From the NCBI RefSeq assembly GCF_900114165.1, contig NZ_FOSB01000006.1, positions 186,001 through 250,000 on the forward strand: a stretch of 64,000 nt of DNA, written 5' to 3'. The stretch comes from Halobacillus dabanensis. Its GTDB lineage: Bacteria; Bacillota; Bacilli; Bacillales; Halobacillaceae. The notes beneath the pieces are model-generated. The model saw only the letters and a program-made list of their open reading frames with translations. It made no database searches and was not told the origin of the DNA. The position numbers and the translations under genes were made by a program. This document shows positions 43,853 through 52,026 of the stretch, piece after piece (positions within the stretch are counted from its first letter, which is position 1; each line of letters begins with the position of its first letter).

Positions 43853-44286
43853 TCGTCTATGAATTTAATGTTTTTCAATCATATCGTAACATGTTCAGAA
43901 TATTTGTCAAAACATTCCTGGATGAGCTCAGTCGTATTAGTGCCTGACCCCCGCTTCGCTAAAGGGTTAACGGACTGGGGGTCAGGCACTTTCAAAGAGA
44001 AAAGAAAGAAGTTCATTACATCAGCTTCCTACAAACCTGCATATAGACTAACAGTTTGACTCATTTTCTACCCCATGGTTCCTACAAAGACTAACATACG
44101 CGAGCCTCTTTTTTAAACTCTACCACCAATCCATCGCCAGCTTCCTCTTTTTCTATCATCGTTTCATTTGGGCGTTAGGATTAGGTATTTTTATATCCAA
44201 AATTATCCCGCACAAAATTTTCCATTGGCAATATGATACCTTGAAATGTTTAATTTCCAAAATTTAAAAAAAGGGTGATCCAAAAT
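43853..44286. other. 434-base intergenic region holding a REP-type hairpin
   Basis: Contains the hairpin at 43939-43990 (separate entry). The rest, with an AT-rich stretch before the 254-residue gene, shows no gene; the riboswitch promoter should lie near 43860-43900 on the minus strand but I see no clear hexamers. Confidence 0.4.
43939..43990. repeat. REP-type hairpin AGTGCCTGACCCCC ... GGGGGTCAGGCACT
   Basis: AGTGCCTGACCCCC and its complement flank CGCTTCGCTAAAGGGTTAAC. A near-identical copy is at 47848-47896, and a half copy at 62533. Hairpins with this core are common in Bacillaceae and often linked to REP-associated transposases; none is in the window. Confidence 0.75.
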
Positions 44287-45051
44287 ATGGGGAATAAAAA
44301 TTGTGGCAGAAGAATTGAAGTTCCAGGAAAATTACCAATCAAACCTAAAAAGCGTAAAAAGAAATGCAAACCAGAACAATGTCACGAAGATCCGAAACCT
44401 TGTACTTCTACTTGTAATTGCAACAATGAAGCCGCAGGTCCAAAACCAGCTCATTTAACCAATGATTGTGTATTGGTAAATTCATTAGTTGGTTCAAAAA
44501 CCGTACAAAAAGTAGCAGAAACAACTTTGCCAATTTCACTTTTTGAGGGGTTAGTTGACTTAGAAGATATCGTATCTATAAATGTCGTGCCTAACTTAGA
44601 TGCGATTACTCAAAATGCAAGAATTATTAGAGATAAAGTTGTAAATATTGGTCTCATACCAGCTACGATTACTATTACGATTGCAGGTATAGACTTACCG
44701 GTTACATTAAACACTACCATTCCTTTCCAAGAGCATACAGATTTCCCTGGAGCTTGTCCAGAAGACACGCTTCAAGAAACTCCGCTTGAAGTAGAGGGCA
44801 TCTTTACTCAACCAGGCGTACCTGTTGTTGATGTTGCAGGCTTAACGCTTGTGGAAGGTATATTATTTAAAATCGTTTTACGTACAACAATTACGGTCAC
44901 ACGTCCAGTGATACAAGATCGCTTTGGTCAAGTGTGTGATGTGAATCCAAATAGATGTGATACCTCTACAACTGCTCCTTCTTTCACACTCCCTACACCA
45001 GAGAATGGTGGATTATTGGGTGGAGGTGGAGGCGGCGGAGTAGGCGTTTAA
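44287..45051 (+). CDS. Cys/Lys-rich N-terminal and Gly-rich C-terminal protein, unknown
   Basis: 254 residues from ATG 44287 after AAAGGGTG (a GTG at 44275 is in frame). Residues 1-60 are basic and Cys-rich (KKRKKKCKPEQCHEDPKPC, CNC); the middle is hydrophobic beta-rich with Thr/Ile/Val (IPATITITIAGIDLPVTLNT, VLRTTITVTRPV); the tail is GGLLGGGGGGGVGV. No signal peptide. Layout is that of a structural or surface protein, perhaps of the spore, but no family is recognised. The surrounding DNA looks more AT-rich than average. Confidence 0.6.
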   Translation: MGNKNCGRRIEVPGKLPIKPKKRKKKCKPEQCHEDPKPCTSTCNCNNEAAGPKPAHLTNDCVLVNSLVGSKTVQKVAETTLPISLFEGLVDLEDIVSINVVPNLDAITQNARIIRDKVVNIGLIPATITITIAGIDLPVTLNTTIPFQEHTDFPGACPEDTLQETPLEVEGIFTQPGVPVVDVAGLTLVEGILFKIVLRTTITVTRPVIQDRFGQVCDVNPNRCDTSTTAPSFTLPTPENGGLLGGGGGGGVGV

Positions 45052-45110
45052 TAAGTCTATAAATACAGCCAAAAGAGGCTGACACAAAACTCCGTCTTAA
45101 AATACAAGTA

Positions 45111-45147
45111 GAGCCTTACGAACCAAATGGATTCGCAGGGCTCCTTT
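45111..45147 (+). terminator. Terminator after the Gly-rich protein
   Basis: GAGCCTTACGAACC pairs imperfectly with GGATTCGCAGGGCTC (45111-45124 with 45129-45143), followed by CTTTT. The preceding AGAGGCTGACACAAAAC block is common in intergenic DNA of related genomes. Confidence 0.6.
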
Positions 45148-45296
45148 TACATACCTTCCCTTTATTCAACCCCCACGCTAATTCACTTTCCATCCTATTT
45201 TTTGGCATATATAACGGATAAAAAAAGAAGCAAGCCCAAAAGGAACAACATAACAACAAATAACACGGCTTACTAGTGACCTTTTCAAATCACTTA

Positions 45297-45848
45297 TCAA
45301 CTTAGTAAACTATCAACTTCTTTCTTTAAATTACTATAGGTCACAGGGCTGCAAAATTTTTGAATCGTTGATAGTGATATCGATTTCTGTTCAAGAAAAT
45401 TTTGATTAAGAAATGACGTTGTGAGGACGTAAAAATCCCAGCGATTTACATCTAAAATGTCATGATTTGATTTATCCTTATCAGTAAAGACACAAAATAC
45501 ATAACAATTTGAATTTCTTTGTGCCTCTGAGCTCATTTCTCCTGTGGAATAATCCCAAGCTTTTGCTTTAGATATACTAAAAACAATCTTAGAAGGCTGC
45601 TTTTGTTCCCAAGATTGGATATATGCAGATGACTTTACCTCTATAGAGTTTCCATTATAGACGAAATCCGCTTTATCCCACACCATCCTCGGTTCAGTTG
45701 TTAGTCCTAACGCATGCCCAACTAAAAATTCCGCTAATATTCCTCTATTCGTGTTACTTAATAGGTCTGAATAAGCCCAGCGCCAAAATTCAACAATTGT
45801 GGTCTCCGTTCCTTTTATTCGTAGATCTTCAGATATTTTAGAACTCAT
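45297..45848 (-). CDS. PD-(D/E)XK-like nuclease-fold protein
   Basis: 183 residues. RGILAEFLVGHALGL, then ADFVYNGNSIEVKSSAYIQSW and KIVFSISKA: an acidic residue, then D-x(n)-EVK, the catalytic core of PD-(D/E)XK nucleases. Restriction-like or DNA-processing enzymes have this layout. No methylase or other defence gene is adjacent. Start follows AAAGGGGTAA. AT-rich compared with its neighbours, suggesting transfer. Activity unproven. Confidence 0.6.
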   Translation of the reverse strand: MSSKISEDLRIKGTETTIVEFWRWAYSDLLSNTNRGILAEFLVGHALGLTTEPRMVWDKADFVYNGNSIEVKSSAYIQSWEQKQPSKIVFSISKAKAWDYSTGEMSSEAQRNSNCYVFCVFTDKDKSNHDILDVNRWDFYVLTTSFLNQNFLEQKSISLSTIQKFCSPVTYSNLKKEVDSLLS

Positions 45849-45926
45849 TCCATTACCCCTTTCTAAAGTTCAGAGCAGATGAATAGCCACCCCTTCCCCA
45901 CCTTTCATTAATTGTACATATTGGCC

Positions 45927-46805
45927 TTAATCTTCCCGGATCTCATATAAAAAAGGAATAGAGACACTCGCCCCTTCACGAGAAATGGCAAGAGAGGCCG
46001 CTTTTGACGCCATTCTCAGCGCTTCTTCTGTCCGTTTCCCACATGCGACCATGCTCAGGAAGTAACCGAGGAATGTATCACCAGCAGCCGTCGTATCTAC
46101 GACCTCTGTTGGAAAACTTTGTTGAGTGATCCTCTGCGATTCATCTTCATAGATCACACCTTCAGCTCCTAGTGTGAGGACGATTTTCAACTCTGGTGCT
46201 TGTTTTCTCAGTTTCATAAGCTGATTTTCCGTTTCTTTTTCTTTCATTAAAGTTTCCGCTTCCAGTTCATTCAGAATCAGATAACTCAGCTTTTTCAAAT
46301 CCAGCTTTTTTAATTGGTCGGTCATCGGAGAAGGATTGAAGGCAAGGATCATCCCTTTTTCATACGCTCGGTCGAGAACCGTCTCGAGTACATTGAGCTC
46401 GTTTTGCATGACGAGCATGTCCCCTGCCTCAAAGTGATCCAGTACACGATGGATTTGTTCTTCTGTGATTTCTTTGTTCGCCCCGCCGAAAAGCAGAATA
46501 CTGTTCTCCCCCGCATCCGTCACCTGGATAATCGCATGCCCGGTCACTGTTCCCGTTTCCTCAATGAATGTTGTATGTACGTCTTGGTCAGCGAGTTCCT
46601 TTTTTAAAAACAGCCCTTCAGGACCGATTTTGCCCGCATGAAACACATCAGCTCCCGCTTTAGCTAGAGCCACCGATTGATTCAGTCCTTTCCCGCCGGC
46701 AAAAACATCGTACCCACTGGAACTGAGCGTCTCGCCTTCCCTTACAAAATGAGGAACACGGTACACCCGGTCGATGTTCAAAGATCCGAAATTCAAAATT
46801 TTCAT
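45927..46805 (-). CDS. Ribokinase-like PfkB sugar kinase
   Basis: 292 residues. GSLNIDRVYRVPHFVREGET, VFAGGKGLNQSVALAKAGAD, ILAFNPSPM, NELEAETL, VLTLGAEGV, and DTTAAGDTFLGYFL with the catalytic Asp and anion hole. Converts ribose or a related sugar to its 5-phosphate. No rbs transport genes are nearby. A decayed copy of its C-terminal end lies at 38955-39180. Start follows GAGGTGATGAG. Confidence 0.85.
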   Translation of the reverse strand: MKILNFGSLNIDRVYRVPHFVREGETLSSSGYDVFAGGKGLNQSVALAKAGADVFHAGKIGPEGLFLKKELADQDVHTTFIEETGTVTGHAIIQVTDAGENSILLFGGANKEITEEQIHRVLDHFEAGDMLVMQNELNVLETVLDRAYEKGMILAFNPSPMTDQLKKLDLKKLSYLILNELEAETLMKEKETENQLMKLRKQAPELKIVLTLGAEGVIYEDESQRITQQSFPTEVVDTTAAGDTFLGYFLSMVACGKRTEEALRMASKAASLAISREGASVSIPFLYEIRED

Positions 46806-46877
46806 CTCATCACCTCAATTCTTTATATATATCAGCAATCGATCCCTATCACTCATTGTTCCTATCGAGGATTTTTT

Positions 46878-47729
46878 CTATTGCTCTAACCCCGCTACCC
46901 CGAAGCCACCGGCTCCAGAATGAGTCGAAATCATACCGCCCGCTTGGATCCATCTTATATTTTGGAATCCGTTTTCTTTGGCGATCTCATCCATCCGCTG
47001 CTTGATCCTTTCATCGAGCCCGATGGAATAGATAAAATAAAGCCGCTCACGATCGATATTGAATCCATTGAAGTAATCCCTCAAGAGTTTTTCCGTAGAA
47101 CTAATCATTTTCCCGCGGTATTTCTTTGTAGAGATAAGCTTGCCATCCTTCAGCTCTATGCATGGCTTGATTTTCAACAAAGATCCAATCAGTGAAGCCA
47201 TATTGCTAACCCGTCCTCCCGCTTTAAGGAACTCCAGGCTGCCTGGGATGAAAGCGAGCCTAGCTTTAGGAACGATTGCCTCTACTTTTTCAACGAAACG
47301 TTCTGCTTCCATATCAGGTTCTTTTTCCAAGACTTCAGCGGCATACAATACAATCCCAGCTAGTCCTCCTGTAACGTTCAGAGCATCTATAAGATAAATG
47401 TCTTCCAATTCTTCCGCAGCAATGACAGCATTTTGAAAAGAAGAAGACGCTTTTGATGTATAACCAATATGTATGATGATGCAATCGGGGAATTTCTCTC
47501 TTATAGATGCAAAAAACTCTTGGTACTCATGAGCATTCGTGGCAGTAGTGGAGGGTATTTTCTTCGTGCGTTCATAATAGTCATAAATGTCCTGGACCGG
47601 CAAAGAACCGTCTAAATAATCCTTTCCATCCATAATGATATGCATGGGGACTACTTGAACATTGTACTTTTCAGCTAAATCATTAGGTAAGTCGGCACCG
47701 CTTTCGGTCGATAGGATGATCCTTCGCAT
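46878..47729 (-). CDS. DegV-family fatty-acid-binding protein
   Basis: 283 residues. ILSTESGADLPNDLAEKYNVQVVPMHIIMDGKDYLDG and IPSTTATNAHEYQEFF start the DegV/FakB fold; IIIHIGYTSKASSSFQNAV and GGRVSNMASLIGSLLKIKP complete it. FakB-type proteins present bound fatty acids to FakA kinase; no fakA is nearby. Start follows AAGGGGGAAATAGA. Upstream of and co-directional with ribokinase, 72 bases apart. Confidence 0.88.
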   Translation of the reverse strand: MRRIILSTESGADLPNDLAEKYNVQVVPMHIIMDGKDYLDGSLPVQDIYDYYERTKKIPSTTATNAHEYQEFFASIREKFPDCIIIHIGYTSKASSSFQNAVIAAEELEDIYLIDALNVTGGLAGIVLYAAEVLEKEPDMEAERFVEKVEAIVPKARLAFIPGSLEFLKAGGRVSNMASLIGSLLKIKPCIELKDGKLISTKKYRGKMISSTEKLLRDYFNGFNIDRERLYFIYSIGLDERIKQRMDEIAKENGFQNIRWIQAGGMISTHSGAGGFGVAGLEQ

Positions 47730-47847
47730 TCTATTTCCCCCTTGGTTATATATAGTTCCGCGTTCTCTCTTCCTGCTTTATGCTTTCACTATACAGGAGA
47801 ATTCGAAATAAGAAAAAGAAGAATCATAGTTTGGAAGGGTCAACATT

Positions 47848-47896
47848 AGTGCCTGACCCCCGCTTCACTAAAGGGTTAACGCATCGGGGGTCAGGC
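47848..47896. repeat. REP-type hairpin, second copy
   Basis: AGTGCCTGACCCCCGCTTCA, then AAAGGGTTAACGCATC, then GGGGGTCAGGCT. The loop AAAGGGTTAAC is shared with the copy at 43939-43990. Confidence 0.75.
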
Positions 47897-47927
47897 TCCA
47901 TCAAAATATGTTTAGGCTAATCTATTT

Positions 47928-48560
47928 TTAAAATATTTGGTTCACAAACTGAATCAAGAAATAAATACTGTAGCCTAGAACTGCCAGACCGCTTATTAAA
48001 AGAATAGCTTGTCTACTCTTTTTGTTCAGCCATCTTTCTCCAAGATGTAAAAGTATAGCTAATAAAACAAACCATAATAACGCACCAAATAAAACAGCTA
48101 ATGGATAAACCATAGAGATGCTATTTCCATCATTTACGATTGGGGTAAGCAAGCCCATCCACCACAACACAGTAAAAGGGTTAAAAGTAGTTATTGCTAT
48201 TCCTATCCAAAAGGCTCTAAAATAATGCCTTACCGGATTCATTAAATCCATCGTGCGTTTTTCTCCCACGCCTTGAACTGTCCTGATTTCTTTAAAAATA
48301 CCCCAGGCAACATAAAAAAGTACAATACTTCCAAAAAGCCACAGAAAAGTGACAATGATAGAGTCTGATCCAATGAATGGCATGAGCCAAAGTAAAATAG
48401 CTGCTAAGACAATTGCATCCCCTGTGACAGCACCTGCCCCCACTAGGAGAGATGAAGCGAACCCATACTTCGTACCATGTTTTATTTCTTCCCCATTACT
48501 CGGGCAAGTGGGAGATGAGACAAAACCTATAATAAGGCCACTAAACAATAGTTTAAACAT
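47928..48560 (-). CDS. LysE-family translocator
   Basis: 210 residues from ATG 48560, 7 bases after TAGGAGG. Six membrane helices in the LysE/RhtB fold, exporters of amino acids or other small molecules. The usual early GPxxP region is replaced by GFVSSPTCPSNGEE. Preceded by an ArsR-type regulator on the same strand, which suggests efflux controlled by a small ligand. Substrate unknown. Confidence 0.75.
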   Translation of the reverse strand: MFKLLFSGLIIGFVSSPTCPSNGEEIKHGTKYGFASSLLVGAGAVTGDAIVLAAILLWLMPFIGSDSIIVTFLWLFGSIVLFYVAWGIFKEIRTVQGVGEKRTMDLMNPVRHYFRAFWIGIAITTFNPFTVLWWMGLLTPIVNDGNSISMVYPLAVLFGALLWFVLLAILLHLGERWLNKKSRQAILLISGLAVLGYSIYFLIQFVNQIF

Positions 48561-48617
48561 ATACGAGCCTCCTATCATTTCTACAATTCTACAAATATCG
48601 AATTGTTATTAAAAAAA

Positions 48618-48947
48618 TTATTCCCCCCCTTTAGATGTTTGAAAAAATTCAACTAACTGATCGATTGTTTTTTCTTCAACCCAGCACTCTATATTTTTGC
48701 CTTGGCGGTCCATGCGTATTAATCCCGTGCGCCTCAGTTCCTTAAGGTGATGCGAAACCGTGGAAGGTGCAATATTTAATCCTTCTCCCAATTCCCCCAC
48801 TGTTAATCTCATTTCTTTCTCTGTGCTCAGTTCGCCAGGATTACAGTACTCGGCTAAATAAAGAAAAATATTTAACCGATGAACATTCGAAAGTGCTTTG
48901 AACATTTCACTAAATTGATTAAGATTTTCATTATTATAGTTCGACAT
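48618..48947 (-). CDS. ArsR-family transcriptional regulator
   Basis: 109 residues. EMFKALSNVHRLNIFLYLAEY, LTVGELGEGLNIAPSTVSHHLKELRRTGLI (winged helix), GKNIECWVEEKTI. One Cys lies in the N-terminal half (YCNPGEL) and one near the wing, not a CxC metal motif. Probably regulates itself and the LysE transporter downstream; TTCGAATTAT-type half sites lie near its start but I could not define an operator. Confidence 0.8.
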   Translation of the reverse strand: MSNYNNENLNQFSEMFKALSNVHRLNIFLYLAEYCNPGELSTEKEMRLTVGELGEGLNIAPSTVSHHLKELRRTGLIRMDRQGKNIECWVEEKTIDQLVEFFQTSKGGE

Positions 48948-49100
48948 GTTTCGAATTATAAAAGAATACTAAGTCATTGTCAAACTAACTCTTTATATAA
49001 AAGACCTCCGATAAGGAAACGTAACAATGACATAGCTTATTCATCAATTATTTTTGATTAAATTGTTGACTTTCTGACTTTTCTGACATACACTTTATAT

Positions 49101-49116
49101 ATCAAAATAAATTGAT
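49101..49116 (+). promoter_or_regulatory. ArsR-type operator upstream of arsR
   Basis: ATCAA-AATAAA-TTGAT, a perfect 5-base inverted repeat with 6-base spacer, 17 bases before the arsR start and repeated at 49488-49503. It fits the ATCAA-TTGAT half-site type of arsenic and cadmium ArsR/SmtB repressors. Confidence 0.7.
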
Positions 49117-49132
49117 TTAAGGAGGAGATGAT

Positions 49133-49471
49133 GTGGATAAATCCATTTCCTATACAGATGTCATTTCCTATACAGATGTATCGTTGAAAAATACTTTTAA
49201 TCTTTATGAAAAGAAATTTAAAGCCTTAGCTGACCAAAAACGCCTTCATATTCTATATGAAATAACCCAACATGGTGAAGTCTGTGTTTGTGATTTATCA
49301 GAGAAGTTGCATCTTCCACAATCGAAATTATCCTACCATCTGAAAATCTTAATGGATGCCAAGCTTATTGAAAAAGAAACAAGGGGAACTTGGAGCTATT
49401 ACACGTTAAACCATTCAGAAATAAATCATGTTTTATCTGAGGAACTTTGTTGTCTGTTTCGTCGAGACTAA
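49133..49471 (+). CDS. arsR: ArsR-family arsenic-type repressor
   Basis: 112 residues from GTG 49133 after AAGGAGG. KKFKALADQKRLHILYEI, then HGEVCVCDLSEKLHLPQSKLSYHLKILMDAKLIEKE: the CVC motif (Cys51, Cys53) in the recognition-helix region is the classic As(III)-sensing pair of ArsR. Two more Cys lie at the C terminus (LCCLF). An exact 18-base tandem duplication (49144-49161, 49162-49179) doubles SYTDVI at the N terminus. It controls the arsI gene and the small tetracysteine gene that follow. Confidence 0.85.
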   Translation: MDKSISYTDVISYTDVSLKNTFNLYEKKFKALADQKRLHILYEITQHGEVCVCDLSEKLHLPQSKLSYHLKILMDAKLIEKETRGTWSYYTLNHSEINHVLSEELCCLFRRD

Positions 49472-49487
49472 TTTTTTTAAACAATAA

Positions 49488-49503
49488 ATCAAAAAAAATT
49501 GAT
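49488..49503 (+). promoter_or_regulatory. Second ArsR-type operator, upstream of arsI
   Basis: ATCAA-AAAAAA-TTGAT, the same half sites and spacing as at 49101-49116, between the arsR stop and the arsI start. Confidence 0.65.
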
Positions 49504-49519
49504 TAATGGAGGACTGAAA

Positions 49520-49921
49520 ATGAATGTACATGTAGGATTAAATGTAGTGGATCTGGAGAAGTCCATTGAGTTTTATAATCATGTTTTTGATGAAAAACCT
49601 GTGAAAAAGAAAGATGATTATGCAAAATACTTACCTGAGGGTCTTCAACTCAATTTCACCCTTAATGTAACACCTAAAGTATCTGGTAATCAGGTGGGCC
49701 ATTTTGGGATTCAAGTGGAGAACCAAGAGGATATTGACCGGCATAAGCAGCGTCTTGAAAAACTCGGATTCTTCACTCGTGAAGAGAAGGATACAAACTG
49801 CTGCTATGCCCTTCAAGATAAATTCTGGATAACGGATCCAGAAGGCAATGATTGGGAATTTTTCTATACGAAAAAAGATGATGTTGGGAAAAATAAAGCT
49901 GAGCAGTCTTGCTGCAAATGA
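49520..49921 (+). CDS. arsI: ArsI-like C-As lyase (VOC-family dioxygenase)
   Basis: 133 residues. The VOC fold has metal ligands H5, H61 and E113 and vicinal Cys C94-C95 (NCCYALQD), the organoarsenical-binding pair of ArsI, followed by WITDPEGNDWEFFYT. ArsI cleaves the carbon-arsenic bond of trivalent methyl and aromatic arsenicals. The end SCCK adds two more Cys. ATG 49520 follows ATGGAGG. CadI-type proteins are the alternative name for this family. It stands between arsR and the tetracysteine gene. Confidence 0.8.
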   Translation: MNVHVGLNVVDLEKSIEFYNHVFDEKPVKKKDDYAKYLPEGLQLNFTLNVTPKVSGNQVGHFGIQVENQEDIDRHKQRLEKLGFFTREEKDTNCCYALQDKFWITDPEGNDWEFFYTKKDDVGKNKAEQSCCK

Positions 49922-49933
49922 GGAGGAAACGAT

Positions 49934-50107
49934 ATGGATAACTTTTATGCTATTGAAAAGCGATTAGAAGAAATAAAGAGCAATAAAGCTAATATTTATT
50001 CTACCCCTATTCCTTCCCATAATAAAAAGGAATGGAACTTTAAAAAGCTAGTCTTTTGGAAAACCGACAATAGCAGTACTACCCCGTGTTGCACACCCTG
50101 CTGTTAA
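49934..50107 (+). CDS. 57-residue protein with C-terminal CCTPCC tetracysteine
   Basis: ATG 49934 follows AGGAGG at 8 bases, 12 bases past the arsI stop. A helical charged N-terminal part (MDNFYAIEKRLEEIKSNK), a Trp/Lys middle (KKEWNFKKLVFWK) and the end TTPCCTPCC, stop. CCxxCC is the tetracysteine geometry known to bind trivalent arsenicals tightly (the FlAsH tag is CCPGCC). In an arsR-arsI operon it may be an arsenical buffer or a chaperone that hands arsenic to ArsI or ArsR. No homologue is known to me. Confidence 0.75.
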   Translation: MDNFYAIEKRLEEIKSNKANIYSTPIPSHNKKEWNFKKLVFWKTDNSSTTPCCTPCC

Positions 50108-50131
50108 CAATAAGGTAACCACACTTACTAC

Positions 50132-50162
50132 AAGGGACTTTTGTTATTAAAGTTCCTTTTTA
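50132..50162 (+). terminator. Terminator of the arsR-arsI operon
   Basis: AAGGGACTTT pairs with AAAGTTCCTT (50132-50141 with 50149-50158), followed by TTTT. Confidence 0.8.
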
Positions 50163-50217
50163 AGCCTGATCACTTTGTCTGATTGTTCTTTTGATTTACG
50201 ACACATAATTTAGATGT

Positions 50218-50264
50218 ATGGGGCATGAGTAGTAGAGTATTTCTTCTCTAATGCCCCATCTTTT
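50218..50264 (+). terminator. Second terminator-like hairpin past the ars operon
   Basis: ATGGGGCAT (50218-50226) pairs with ATGCCCCAT (50251-50259) around a 24-base loop, followed by CTTTTT. It follows the first terminator by about 55 bases; a backup terminator or the end of a short untranslated RNA. Confidence 0.5.
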
Positions 50265-50350
50265 TAAAACCAGAAATATGGTTGTTGGATTCGGAATACA
50301 TCAATAGTAGCCTTACAACATAGGGTTTTGTCCCTTAATACTCGATACAT

Positions 50351-51757
50351 TTAAATATCCTTCTTATTTCGGGCGACACCAGTTGCGTATGCTGCTTCAA
50401 CAACTGCCTCCTTAATTTTAGGAACGACATTCTTGTTAAAAACCCCTGGGATAATATAATCTTCATTGAGTTCATCCTCAGGAATCACATCGGCAATAGC
50501 TTTAGAGGCGGCGAGCTTCATTTCATCATTGATGGTGGAGGCTTTACAATCCAATGCTCCTCTGAAAATGCCGGGGAAACATAACACATTATTCACTTGG
50601 TTAGGGAAATCAGATCTTCCGGTTGCCATCACTCTTACGTAGGGGTTTGCTACTTCCGGTGCTATTTCCGGATCAGGATTTGCCAGAGCAAAAACAATCG
50701 GGTCCTCGGCCATCTTTTTAATATCTTCTACTTGAAGGATATTGGCTGCAGCTACACCGATGAATATATCAGCATCCTGGATGACCGTTGGTAAAGGTCC
50801 TGTTTCACGGTTTGGATTGGTATTCTCTCCATACCATGTCCACATAGGGTTTTCATAATGCTCTTCCTTAGTGATTGCTCCCTCTTTATCTACACCGATG
50901 ATGTTTTCCGCTCCTGCTTTTAACAGCATTTTGGTAATGGAAATTCCTGCTGCTCCGATGCCACAGACAACGATTTTACACTGCTTCAGATCTTTTTTCA
51001 CCAACTTCAGGGCATTGATGACTCCAGCAAGGACAACGATCGCTGTTCCATGCTGATCGTCATGAAAAACAGGAATATCCAATTCTTCTTTTAGCCGTTC
51101 CTCGATTTCAAAACACCTTGGGGATGAGATGTCTTCCAAGTTAATGCCACCGAATGATGGACTTAATGATTTGACTATTTGGATGATATTTTCGGCATTT
51201 TCTTCATCGAGACAAAGAGGATATGCATTTATATCCGCCAATTGTTTGAAAAGCATGGCCTTCCCTTCCATCACCGGCATAGCTGCTTCCGGTTTCAATT
51301 TCCCCAATCCTAAAACAGCACTTCCGTCTGAAATGACAGCAACAGCGTTTCTTTTGATTGTCAGATTATGAGCAAGGGAAGGATCTTCATCAATCGCTTT
51401 ACAAACCCTGGCGACCTCTGGTGTATAGACGTGGGATAATTCCTCCCTGTTATCAATGGAAAGCGTCGGTCTAACCTCGATTTTCCCACCAAGATGAACT
51501 AAAAATGTCCTGTCAGAAATGTGCTGTATAGTAACTCCGTCTAAATCATTGATCGATTGGACCATTGTTTCCTGATCCTCTTTGTTACTCACCTTAATCG
51601 TTAAATCCCTTATCGTTGTTTCTGCGCCTTCTTTGATGACATCAATAGCTGTTAAGTCCCCTTTGGAGTCACTAATGATGGTAGCAATCTCTCCAAAAGA
51701 ATTATGATTTTTATTGATTTCCAAACGGAGAATAAGGTGCATATTCGATTGCGTCAT
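50351..51757 (-). CDS. NAD-dependent malic enzyme with N-terminal ACT domain
   Basis: 468 residues from the ATG at 51757, 9 bases after GGAAAGG. ACT-like domain (about 1-80; LILRLEINKNHNSFGEIATI), then malic enzyme: VYTPEVARVC, IKRNAVAVISDGSAVLGLG, KLKPEAAMPVMEGKA, FHDDQHGTAIVVLAG and the NAD-binding KIVVCGIGAAGISITKMLLKAG. It converts malate to pyruvate and CO2. The ACT domain suggests control by an amino acid or other small ligand. Single gene. Confidence 0.92.
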   Translation of the reverse strand: MTQSNMHLILRLEINKNHNSFGEIATIISDSKGDLTAIDVIKEGAETTIRDLTIKVSNKEDQETMVQSINDLDGVTIQHISDRTFLVHLGGKIEVRPTLSIDNREELSHVYTPEVARVCKAIDEDPSLAHNLTIKRNAVAVISDGSAVLGLGKLKPEAAMPVMEGKAMLFKQLADINAYPLCLDEENAENIIQIVKSLSPSFGGINLEDISSPRCFEIEERLKEELDIPVFHDDQHGTAIVVLAGVINALKLVKKDLKQCKIVVCGIGAAGISITKMLLKAGAENIIGVDKEGAITKEEHYENPMWTWYGENTNPNRETGPLPTVIQDADIFIGVAAANILQVEDIKKMAEDPIVFALANPDPEIAPEVANPYVRVMATGRSDFPNQVNNVLCFPGIFRGALDCKASTINDEMKLAASKAIADVIPEDELNEDYIIPGVFNKNVVPKIKEAVVEAAYATGVARNKKDI

Positions 51758-52026
51758 AGTATTCATCCTTTCCTAAAGAGATGGGAGAAATCGTATGGTC
51801 CAGCTTTCCTAATAGTTGATGGAAAATGAATGCAATTCTTATTATGTGCCGTTACCTTAATAATATTTAGGACTAGACGAGTAACATGAGAGGGTGTCCC
51901 TCCTCCATTTTTTGGTATGAAAACATAGGCATTTCTTAGTGTAAAACTTCCATTTGTGGTATTCTTGAAGTAGAATGGAACATTTTATCGTGGAAAAAAG
52001 AAGGACCACAAAGGGGCTGACGAAGC

